Below are positions 53,849-64,000 of a DNA stretch of 64,000 nt, in pieces; positions within the stretch are counted from its first letter, which is position 1, and every line of letters begins with the position of its first letter. The DNA is from Prunella strophiata (Eukaryota; Chordata; Aves; Passeriformes; Prunellidae). The position numbers and the translations under genes are program-made. The notes under the pieces were generated by a model, which was given only the letters and a program-made list of their open reading frames with translations, was not told the origin of the DNA and made no database searches. The stretch spans positions 71,898,330-71,962,329 of the forward strand of contig JAZBQD010000015.1 of the NCBI GenBank assembly GCA_036583965.1, read 5' to 3'.

Positions 53849-56055
53849 ACGGCCAAGCAGCTCTGCAGAAGCTGTTTGCATAGTTCACCACAGCTACACG
53901 ACAATTGAAAACAATATTAGGCCTTTGTACCAGAAGAGATCTTTGAAGTTTTGCTCATCTTGATCTTACAAAAGATAAAAATTTATTATTTCCAATTCTG
54001 AATGCTAATAGTTTCTATTGCACCATGGGCTCTAGGCTGATGCAGGGGCTGTGGAAATGCATTCAACTCATCAAGTAAAGGAATGAAACACTGGTGTACT
54101 TGATGAGACATGTCCCAGAAGCAAATATGCAGGGAAAAAACCCTCTGTGGGATAGTCTGTGAAGCCCCACAGTGAATGCTTCACTGACAAGGATTGCAAA
54201 CCAAAGGGAAGTAACAGTGCATCCTTAATTCCCCAAGGCTGTCTTCCTTCTTTCACAAGGCTGTACCCAAGCAAATTTGGAGACCCAATTTCTGCTGGTT
54301 AAGCAGCAGTACTAGGCTAAACATCCAAAACCCTAAAGGCCTTTGGAGGGCTAGAGACCACTTGCAGCAGCATGAGTGATTTGCTAAGAAGCACTGCTGC
54401 CTCCAGCAAAACAAATCAGGCACTATTGCACTAATGCCTGCTAGTGAAAATTTAACTTTCTGATCGTGTTTAACACTGTGGAAAAGCACAGCAGCTAAAA
54501 ACCCCAGCAATTCTGAAGCCTTCCCCCAAACCAAGCATCAGCTCAGTCAACCCTAAACGGAGCAAGTTCTCACAGCAGCTCTGGTGCAGGGGGAAGGGGA
54601 AAACCTTTCCACATCAACTCCTCCCTGCACAGGCAACAGAAAGAATATCTAGAGCTTAAATCCAACTAGAAGTGAAATTCCCAAGATTTTCAGAGTATTT
54701 GTTGAAAAAGGTGCTTTGTGGAACAGTGGTTCCCAAACAAAAAAACAATCACTGTGCAACACTCTGGAAAAGGTAACAACAGAAAACAAAACTCAATTGG
54801 GTAATGAAGTGTCAAGTCTGCCCTACTACAGTATTCCTCAACTGGCTTTTGCTGGGCAACCTGAATTCTTTATGTAATTGTAATGTCCTTCCTAGAAGTT
54901 CACCATTCCAAGAGGTGGGTTTCCTGCTAACAGGGAAAAGGCGAACATAGTTCTAATGAATCTTGATCCCACATGCACCTTTTAAAAAGTTATTCACTTA
55001 CTATGAATATTCTTGTTTTGAAAACCTGTGTTCCAGTTTATGACACTGCATCTGGGGTTTGCTCACAGAAAAGTGTTGGCAACTTATCTATTGTAATTCC
55101 TTTAACAAGAAGCTTGCACATTATTAGAGGCCTGAACAATACCAAATTTGGAAATTTTATCTGTAACTCTTTGTATTCAAACTTGCCTTTCATTAAGAGA
55201 CTAGAGAAAAGCATTGGTAGTATTTGTTCTTTCATGTAAGGTCATCTTTGACAGAATGTTAAATAGCCTCTAGGAGGAGAATGTTTCTCCTCCTCAGTGA
55301 ACACTTAACTTGCAGTCCCTGGTTTCTAGACTTCACCAAGACATGAAGTATAAGTATGTGACATTCCAGGAGAAAAAAAAATGGAGTTATTGTCTTTTTC
55401 TCAATGCCAAATTCAAGAAAGGGGAGACATCTCTGGATATTGTGTGATACTCTATTCCTCATCAAGTTTTCACTATCCATTTGAGACTTGTTGCATTTAA
55501 AATATGGGAGGTAAAACATGGATGTTTTATTAAATGTATACAAAATCAATCTAACTAAAGAATTTAGTTATGCCTGTAAAGAAGTTTAGACCAACAATTA
55601 TCCAATTTTAGAATTATGCTCAAAAGATTATTCTACCATTATTCAAGCTAGTTTTAGGTTGTTTCCATTATGTGCCTATTGAGACCTCTGCTAGAAAACT
55701 TAAAATAATCTCCTATTACTAAAGTCATTATAATCTGAAGCAATTCTAACAGGGATGTTCTAAATAAAAGAAATGCTGGATGTGGAGATAAAGAAAAGGA
55801 ATACTGTTAACACCAAGACAGGAGTAGCTCAAGAACTTAAAATTTATGCTGAATTAATCATTGCATCCCATAAAATAAAGTTCTCTTTTAATTCATTATT
55901 CTTACTAATATAGCAATCACTCAATAGCGTGCATTTAGTATCCAACTTCCAAAGACTCAGAAAAATACCTTAAGTAAAACCTTCCACAATAAGCAACAAG
56001 CAAAGGAGGAAATGGATGGCTACAGATTCTTTTTAGCAGGACCTTACTGTAATGG

Positions 56056-56076
56056 AAAAAAAAAAAAAAAAAAAAA
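56056..56076. repeat. Poly-A run (21 nt)
   Basis: Twenty-one A residues on the plus strand with no recognisable retroposed sequence upstream. Similar shorter runs lie at 22510-22526, 35368-35385 and 61770-61786. Confidence 0.85.
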
Positions 56077-56460
56077 GAGCAGAGAAAAAACAGCAAAACA
56101 GACTTCGCAATTAACCTCACAAATTCAGATTATTGCTGAAAAGCATGGCCAGGAAAGGACCTTAGGCTGAAAGAATGCTGTCACTCCAGCAGAGAGTCCA
56201 TGATAAAATGAAATGGCCATGACAAATGCTGCAGGAGACAAATGGTGAAAGAAGGTCACCGGCAAAAGGAAAGCAGATCTAAGATAAGGAACATAAGAAA
56301 TGTGTTCCCAGCAGTTTGCAATAAACTCCTGGAAGTGTTCAGCTTCAAGAATGGCTTTAAAAGTAATTTCAATTAGAAGAATGCAATTCATGTAGTCCAA
56401 AGGTGACAAGCACTTGAGGCAATCTGAAGTGTCACACCATTAGTTACTGGTTATTCATAA

Positions 56461-56483
56461 ATGCAAATTGACACTATTTGCAT
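56461..56483. promoter_or_regulatory. Candidate POU-factor site: inverted pair of perfect octamers
   Basis: ATGCAAAT (56461-56468) and its reverse complement ATTTGCAT (56476-56483) are separated by 7 nt. Each is flanked by a TGACA/TGTCA core. Octamers are bound by POU proteins, several of which act in neurons. The motifs are seen; enhancer activity is inference. Confidence 0.35.
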
Positions 56484-57121
56484 GTCAAATGGCTGCCCTG
56501 CCTGTGAAGCCAACACTTCCATGGCCATATGGCTGGCTGAAGCCATGTGAATCAAGTTTTGCCTGATTTTACAGAAGTGGTCCAAAATCTACTGCTGACT
56601 GAAAAAAGCAGTGACATGCAATCACATCCTTGATAAACTTCAGAGAAAAAGTTTTTCAGCTAAGACAGTTAATTCTTGAATTTCTGGATTCACAAGATAG
56701 GATCTTAAGCATGGTAGGACACAAACTACATCACTTTGGAGAAGATGATCAGTTATGTTCAGCATTAGCTGATTCTTGCCAAAGCCATCTCAAGATGCAA
56801 CACAGACAAGGATGACATGAGCTACACAGAAACTACAACTTCAGACAGAAAAAACCCACAAAATTTCAATGAATAAACCTTGAAAACTTTGAAGTTCGGT
56901 CAGAGACCAGACAAAGTGCAATCATGGCTCAGGAGGTCACTGTATTCACTAGAGCTATCGGGTTCCAATCTTTTGAGGGAATACGGAGAAGCACTATCTG
57001 ACAAAGATGCTCCAGTCAAACACATTTTGGACGGTTAGTCAAAGCCCTAAAATCAAAGGCTGATGGTAAAAAGCCATTCAGAAGATACCTTTAGCTCTCA
57101 GTCCTTGGTCAGATGAATTAT

Positions 57122-57290
57122 AGAAATACAGAAAGACTTTGCTTAGAAGGAACCTTAAAAATTATCTAGTTTCAAACACCCCTCACCATGGGCAGAGATG
57201 AACTATCCTAAAAGCTGCCAGGGACTCAACTAACCCTGCATTTTTTCAAAGAAAGTAAATCCTTTCATCAAATTAATTATTCCTACCAGG
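57122..57290 (-). mobile_element. Probable old CR1 3'-end fragment
   Basis: The plus strand shows AGAAGGAACCTTAAAAATTATC and then TAGTTTCAAACACCCCTCACCATGGGCAGAG-like wording, the diverged reverse complement of a CR1 3' UTR. Similarity fades after about 57240. A faint further match near 57490-57520 (GTACAGTTCTCCAGATGAAG) may mean that the element extends to about 57540. Confidence 0.5.
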
Positions 57291-58840
57291 ATTCAGCACT
57301 CTTAACAAATAACCTCTATTTACTGTGAGAAGCTATATAATCTAGCAGCTTCTCCCCTGTTAAGAATGGAGGAAACACACTAAGTCAGGTCTGTGTACAA
57401 CAAGTTTCTTTACTTCTTGACAATCCATGCAGGACAGTTCAGAAGAAATGAAGGCTAGAAAGTGTCTCTTGCCTACAGAGGGTCACAGCTGTGTACAGTT
57501 CTCCAGATGAAGTCCTAACCCTGTGTAATACTCCCAGTTTTGCTTGTTATGTGAGGCCATGAAGTATTCTGTTATGTTCCTAATACAGGTTGCTGAGATA
57601 TGCTGTACTCAACCAGGTCACATATTATTTTCCTACTCTTCTTTTCAGCCAAAGATGCTGAACATGTAACTAGCTATTAAGTGTATTATTACCTCAGCTC
57701 CATCTTTCCATCTTCCATCTTTCTACCCAGGATTTATCTTCCTCTCTTCAGAAAATGCCTCCTAATATTCCACTATCACGAAGTTTCCTTGGCTTATTTC
57801 ATGGTTTTGTGCCAAGATAATAAAATGAAAAAGTATTTTTCAAGTAGCCAAAAGAGTTCTCCTTGTGGAACTTTATTAGGAGTACCCTTCCTTTCCATTA
57901 CTTCAATCTTCAAAATGACAAACTGAAAATGTTCCTTTACCTAAGTCCCTGCTCAACTACACTCCTGCAAGAATATCCATCTTCTCTAACTTAACTAAAC
58001 ACTTCCCAAGTGGCACTACAGAAAATCCATGCTCAGAGCCTTGACAGGAAATAGACATCAAATATCATCTAAGAAAAGGTCAGTAAGCAGGTCATTCCAG
58101 CACAATCTGTTTTTGGAGAACTCCTCTTGCAAATTATCCCATTAACCATTTACTACCTTCATGTCTTATATTATCCTATCAACTTATGTTGTAATGTCCA
58201 AAGAAGACTATGATAACAGGTCTGTAATTTTTCTTTCACTCACTCCTCCCTTTCTCCAGGGTCTATTAGCCCCAAATACGCAAAAGACTGTCATCTTGTC
58301 CCCCTCCACCTTCTTTTCCCCCACAAATACCTGAAAGAGTCCATCTCACCCTCCTTTACAGACCATGCTCCCAGGATTGAAGAACTCATGACACCTTTTG
58401 GTGATCAAATGTAAACATGACTGCATTCCCACTGAACCAGGATGCTCAGGAAAGTAGTGGGGTGGGGGAAAGACTCCATGGAGAGGTGTCATTTTGCTCT
58501 CCAGTGACAGGAAATATGCTCTAGTATCAGAGGGTCATCAGCTCCTTCTTCACCCTTACTTTCCTCCCAGGCAACATTCTTTAAATCCAGGGACAGCTTT
58601 AGCAGGATGATCAAAAGCTTTTACTGCCTGAGAGCAGCACAGCTGGCTAGCTGATAAAAGGGATGTTTGCACCTGGATTGGACTGAGAGGATAAGGGGCC
58701 ATAAGGCAAGACATAGACATATACTGTGGAGGAAGTAAATATAGAAAAGCATATGCAAAAATATCCTCAGTAAAGGGGGGATTGCATGAGATCTCAAATC
58801 CACTTTTATTCAAACTAATATAGCACATTTCTATTACAGC

Positions 58841-58925
58841 ATCACAGAATGGTTTAGGTTGGAAGGGACCTTAAAGATTAGTTTCAATCCCCTGTCATGG
58901 GCAGGGACACTTCTTCCCTAACACA
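58841..58925 (-). mobile_element. CR1 LINE, 85-nt 3'-end stub
   Basis: The plus strand reads ATCACAGAATGGTTTAGGTT, GGAAGGGACCTTAAAGATTA and CATGGGCAGGGACACTTCTT, the reverse complement of the terminal CR1 3' UTR. Only the last ~85 nt are present. Confidence 0.85.
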
Positions 58926-60578
58926 ATGTAAGTTGCAACTTGATGTACTTATTAAAAATCTATGTGATCCAACTGGCAGTTTCATATGCCATGCCTTATA
59001 ATTGTAAGATTAGTCATCACTTGGTCCTTCTCATTTTGGCATATTAAATTGTGACTTTTGCTTCTAACCACTTGTGATAATGTACAGTTCCCTGAATTCA
59101 TTATCATTAGACAATATCTCTGTCCTCTCCAATACCACTTTTACAAAACCAAAAGGTATTCTGTTCTGGGTCCACATCTATGTGATCTTCAAATTTGACC
59201 CCATGATTACTGAAAAATGGCTTCATTTATCTCCCATGATCGCTCATAGAGCAAATTTGGCCCCGTGTAGCTTCTGGCAGCTGTTACCACTGACAAGTAA
59301 TGTGTTTCCCATGAGCACTCTGCATGTGGCACAGGCAGATGTGGGCAACCTCCCCATAAAAACTTTGGCCTTAAATAAAGGGGCCTTCCACAACTGCCCA
59401 TTTTGCCATCTTCTTTCTGCCATAATTAATTACTCTTGATCAGAGGCACCTGCACTGCTTTAAAGAGAGCATGTGCATACAACAACCACAAGGCCATTAG
59501 ATACACCAACAAATGAATGCTTATGTTACTGATGAGCTGCATACTGACTTTCTAAATCTCAGCTACTCCATGTACTCCTAACAGTTTCTGTGCCACAGCA
59601 ACTGGAAAGGATGATGTTTTCCACCACAGTAAAAATGAAGGGCCTGTTCTCACTTCCCTTAAATACCCAAAGACCATGATAAACATAAGATTTCTGTCAT
59701 TTTTTGTCAACACTTTTAAAACAAACATTTCCAGGCTACTAAATAGTGCCTTGCAACAGGATTTGAGATTGAGGAAGCTGCAGTTTTCACATGTGCCTTC
59801 TTTGCCCAGTGCACAAGCAGGACAAACACAGTCATCCCACTTTAGATTGTACAGCACAAATAAATCTTTTCATTGATGCCATAAAAGACTGAGTGTCAGA
59901 AATTTGATAGAAGGGGACCTTGCCATACAACAGCACTCTCCTCTGCAGTCAAGAAGTGAGTTTGAGGCCAAAGACCTATGGCACAGAATCACACTCCTGG
60001 CAGCTGAAGAGGACAAGAGGTACATGAGGACACCACTGAGACCTGAAAGCAAGAATGGGTTCTAATAAGCAAGGATGAGACTTAGCCTCACTAGCACACC
60101 CTTAACACCCAGAAGTTTGGATGTACAATTGCTTATGAGGCCCTATTCTCTTACTGCAATCTCATACTAAACAGAACACAGATCAACATAAGCAAGACAA
60201 GCATAGGAACTGCAGTGCCAGCACTGGTTAACGTATTTCCATTGCTCTAACCCAAGTTCCGTAAAGCCAGGTTCCCAAAACACTGCTCTTTGACTTCATA
60301 CATTCCATTGGATTTCAGTAGTCAAGAAAAATGGCAAATTCCAGCTCCTTTGTTTAACCACCCTTCTGCTAGGGACATAGACTCTTCTCTGCTAGCTTTT
60401 TGTCAACTTCACCTCCTTCTTGTGCTCCTGCTCAGCAGGTGTATCAGCAGAGACATTTCAAATTCTGCTCTCACGGTTAAAAGATTTCTTCTAGTGACTT
60501 GCATGCTTAAATTTGAATCCTGGCCTTCTTAGGTACACTGCTGAAGTTCAGGACCAGAGGCCAGAAACTACATTTGTG

Positions 60579-60591
60579 GTTACCAAGCAAC
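60579..60591. promoter_or_regulatory. Candidate RFX X-box, perfect consensus match
   Basis: GTTACC-A-AGCAAC fits the X-box consensus GTNRCC(N0-3)RGYAAC at every fixed position. RFX factors bind such imperfect palindromes. A second copy with one mismatch lies at 53836-53848. Function is unproven. Confidence 0.35.
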
Positions 60592-63500
60592 AGCAGGCCT
60601 CAGTAGTCCCCAGAAGCATGCCTGATATTACATTTACCTAAAATCCCAGAAACAGCCACTGCCACACAGTTTCCCAGTCATCTGGTTAAAATACTTGCAG
60701 CTTTATACAAGTTGAACCCATTTTCAGCAGTGCTGCACACTGGCACTCTTTGCCCAGAAGCTTTTTAGTCTGCAATATTTTTTGATTTAACACCCCTCTG
60801 AAAGACCATTAGAAGGATCAGCCAAACAATATCCCTTATCAAGAATGGGAAGCAAAATGAAAGGTGGTGATCAGTGAAAGAACAGGACCCAAGTTTAGAC
60901 ATATTTCTTGTGTTTGCTCACACTGGGAGCCAGCATCAAGTTAATCAGCTTGAAGATGCACATGAGGGCTTCTGTATTTGGCTCTTCCCAATTATTCCTC
61001 TCCTAAAAGCAAATTAATTTCATGCGATCTAAATCTGAAAGATACAGGAGCAAAAATCATGGCAATAATAACATATTTCAAAGTCATCCACCTTATTCCT
61101 TCTGCTTTCTTGCTGTACACTGTCTACTGTGGATACCTTTTCCAAACTGGAATTTAACACCATTGTAAAGATTCCAGTTGTAACAATTAAAAACATAACT
61201 GTTGCTAAAGAAATAGGTAGAAAATAAGTGACGAAGAAAAGCAAAGTGAACATTGAGTTGTATATTTGTATCAACTTCAAAGCAACACCAGCATGTCTAA
61301 CCTCCAGGTTGTAATGTGGAAACAAGTAATTTTGTAATCAGAAAGACATCAAATTCCATGTTCTGATTAATATCTGAAATATTGCTGGATATTACTCAAG
61401 ATCTTCCACTTCATTTTCTTATCTGAAAGAAAGAGTCTCAAAACAAACAAGAGTAAAAGGAGAAGAAAAAAACCCTAAGACTGCAGTGTCTGTCCCAGAA
61501 CAAAAGAGCATTAACAGTGTTCTCATGTGTAAAAGCTCTGGCAGCAGATAAAGGAATTTTCCAGCTAATAATAACAAAGGAAAAAAAAAAACTTAGTAAA
61601 AAATGTATGGAAAACTACTTTGGTTAAAATTAATGAAGCAATTTGGTTCTCCCTATAAAAGAGATACTCATGGGATACTGTAAAAATACAGAATAGTTAC
61701 AGGAAACAACTGAGTGTCCTTTCTGTTATGATCAATCATATAGATGGTCCAAGAGCTTATCATAAAGCCAAAAAAAAAAAAAAAAATCCAAATATTTGTC
61801 TTCCTTGCCTGTCTAAAAAAGTACAATAGCACATCACACCTAGACTATTTCATTAGCTCAGCCCTGTGTCTCAGGTGGGGATTTAAAGGCACAGGGAACT
61901 TTTAAATCTGGGGTGATTTAGATTCACTTTGGCTATAGGTTAACAGTAATGCAGCTCTTCTAGCACAAAAACAAGTACAGTGTGATTTACTGGAGACCTC
62001 TAACACTTAACAAGATAATCTTTTTAAAGATGGCAATGAACTAGTGACATATAGATGTTGTTATTGACACAGATAAGGTTACTAGTTATATCAGCAAGCT
62101 CTGAAATGTTATCTTGCTGTAGAAAGTCCCATACCTTCTCACAAGTTCTGTTCCTTGCAGTGCTGACTCCATCCTCCTTCTTCACCACAGCATTGCTAAC
62201 TGAGTTCTGTCTCCTCCTCTCTTCTTGGTCCCTCCTTTTATATTACTCAATGTCATTGGAGGTACCTGTGTCCTATTAAGGGCACACCTGTTCCAAATCT
62301 TAGTAATCAGAACAGCTGCAACTCTTTAGGGGGTGAAATTACCTTCAGTACTACCTCCCACATATAGATGATCCAATATCTTCATGCAATCGAAAGGAAA
62401 CATCAATCCATGCTACTAGTAATGTACAACAGTTGTCCCATAGAAAGTTGCTTAAGCCGTTCTGTGCCCCTATGATTGCACACTTACATGCTCTAACATG
62501 TCAACACTCACTATCAAATAGAAGTTCTGCCATAAGCCCCAACAGTAAACCAGGGTTTAACGTCATATGCAATGAAAAGCTTACAGAAGGAGAAAGGGTA
62601 AAGGAAGATCCTCAGCAAAGAGAGAGATGAGTGAGGCAAAACATATGAAGGAGCAGAAGGAACCAATTAAGACCCTGATAAATTTAGAACTCTTTGCTCA
62701 ATAAGGAGTGGAAAGCATATTTTATGTATTAACCCATGCCACATTTTTATAAACTTGTGTTATTGTAATGTTAGTACTACACTTGCATACAAATAGTCCT
62801 ACTCAGAAAGGAAAAATTCTTTTCCATTTTGATTTTACTTGAAAGAAGACTGTAAACACCAGGCTGAGCACTGAAGTTTTCAACACTGGTAGCAGCAGGG
62901 CTGTCTGGAGGGATGCTGTAGCTCGTGTTTCAGTGGAATGTGTCACCACTACATGAAAGATAGCTGTGTAATATTCTTTCCATCTAACATTACATCAAGT
63001 GATTCACACTAACACTCATTTCTTAAGCTTAACCTTTTAGTACAGCTTATGAAACATGGTGCAGTCTTCAAGCAGGATTATTATCCTTTTTGCTTTTTGT
63101 AACAAGGCAATGCATAAAACTACTTTCCATTGCTTTATGTGTCCCTAGTTTTCCCTAACCTGGATGAAGAGGCAGGAGTGGCTTTGTAACACTGGCTGCT
63201 CCCAGCCCCTCAACCTGAGGTACAAACCACCTGAACAACACACTTTGACTGCCTCCTTTTCCTTTGCTCCTAAATAAACTCAGTACTCCTCTAGTACTGT
63301 CTGTCTGATTCTGCCCACCAGGAGATGCTTCAGAAGAGCATGAAGAGTGGGCACCTGGGCCATGACCTGCTCCTGAAAGAGTTTTCCCATGTTTCTGCTG
63401 CTTTCTGTCCTACACACTCCTCCTTCCAGGCAAAATGGGCTGCTTTGGTGAGTTTGGCTCCCAGCAGCACTCTGAAGCTCAGTCCAGGTGTGGAAGCTGC

Positions 63501-63687
63501 AAGAAGGTATTTACAAACTGTGCTTTCTGGATTTGGATCGCTGCTTGAACAGACGGTCGAATATGCTTTGGAGCAGTGCAGAGCAGAAAACTACTTCTAA
63601 AACTGTAATTGCAGATCATAGCAATGAAGCAGCTAGACTAAGAATAAACACAGCAAATGTACACTCACCAGAGCCACTATATACACA

Positions 63688-63717
63688 TGTACACACACAC
63701 CCATACACACACACACT
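63688..63717. repeat. CA-rich microsatellite
   Basis: Interrupted CA repeats (ACACACACAC, CCATACACACACACAC). Simple sequence with no gene nearby. Confidence 0.9.
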
Positions 63718-64000
63718 TGGCAGTGGCAGCAGCTCAAATATAACTAGACTAAAAGCCATTTCTGAAGACGTTTCTAAGGTTACTCGGTTAAAACTGAGTC
63801 ATTGCACGCTGTTGCATATCTCATTTGAAATTCAGGATGAGCTCTAAGAATTGCCGTTTTTAAAACTTCAAGTTGTTTCATAATCAAATTTGTAGGAAAT
63901 TAATATAAATAATGCCATCTTCTCAATTAATTCTCACACAGATTTTGTTTTGGGCCATCTATGTAACTTTTTACTTGAATTTTTTAAAAAATGGATCTTA

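Noticed and set aside
61029..61325. 98-codon hydrophobic frame that could suggest a membrane protein.
   Set aside because: No family resemblance and no splice or codon support; AT-rich DNA often gives hydrophobic chance frames.

Overview
This is vertebrate genomic DNA, almost certainly avian. The window is AT-rich and almost wholly non-coding, and it is scattered with 5'-truncated CR1 LINE copies whose 3' ends carry the typical ATTCTATG-type octamer. CR1 is the dominant LINE of birds. The species cannot be fixed from the sequence alone; I see no bacterial, plasmid or phage features.

The only gene I can support is CTNND2 (delta-catenin, the neuronal p120-catenin family member), transcribed on the minus strand. 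Two coding exons are visible. The 5'-more exon (45748-45942, 65 codons, phase 1 at both ends) and the next exon (27017-27269, phase 1 to phase 2) join cleanly through a split G|CC alanine codon. Together they encode about 149 residues of the serine/proline/tyrosine-rich linker just before the armadillo-repeat domain. The exon that would start the armadillo domain lies below position 1, and the preceding N-terminal exons lie above 64000. The window is therefore an internal slice of a very long gene: an incomplete 27.0 kb intron, an exon, an 18.5 kb intron, an exon, and an incomplete 18.1 kb intron.

The introns hold at least nine CR1 fragments (five on the plus strand and antisense to the gene, four on the minus strand), A/C-rich simple-sequence tracts, homopolymers, CA and TA microsatellites, several short perfect hairpins, and a GC-richer block at about 38.98-41.56 kb that I cannot classify. 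The ORFs in this window other than the two exons are chance ORFs or CR1 ORF2 remnants.

The most interesting observation concerns splicing. A second, apparently stronger 3' splice site lies 66 nt upstream of the 27017-27269 exon, behind a 20-nt U tract and a UG repeat. Its use would add exactly 22 in-frame residues to delta-catenin. Other points worth a look are an inverted pair of perfect POU octamers, a perfect RFX X-box match, a G-quadruplex-capable run on the transcribed-sense strand about 420 nt upstream of an exon, and three perfect-stem hairpins. No wholly new system is evident; this is an ordinary long neuronal-gene intron landscape with a few testable oddities.
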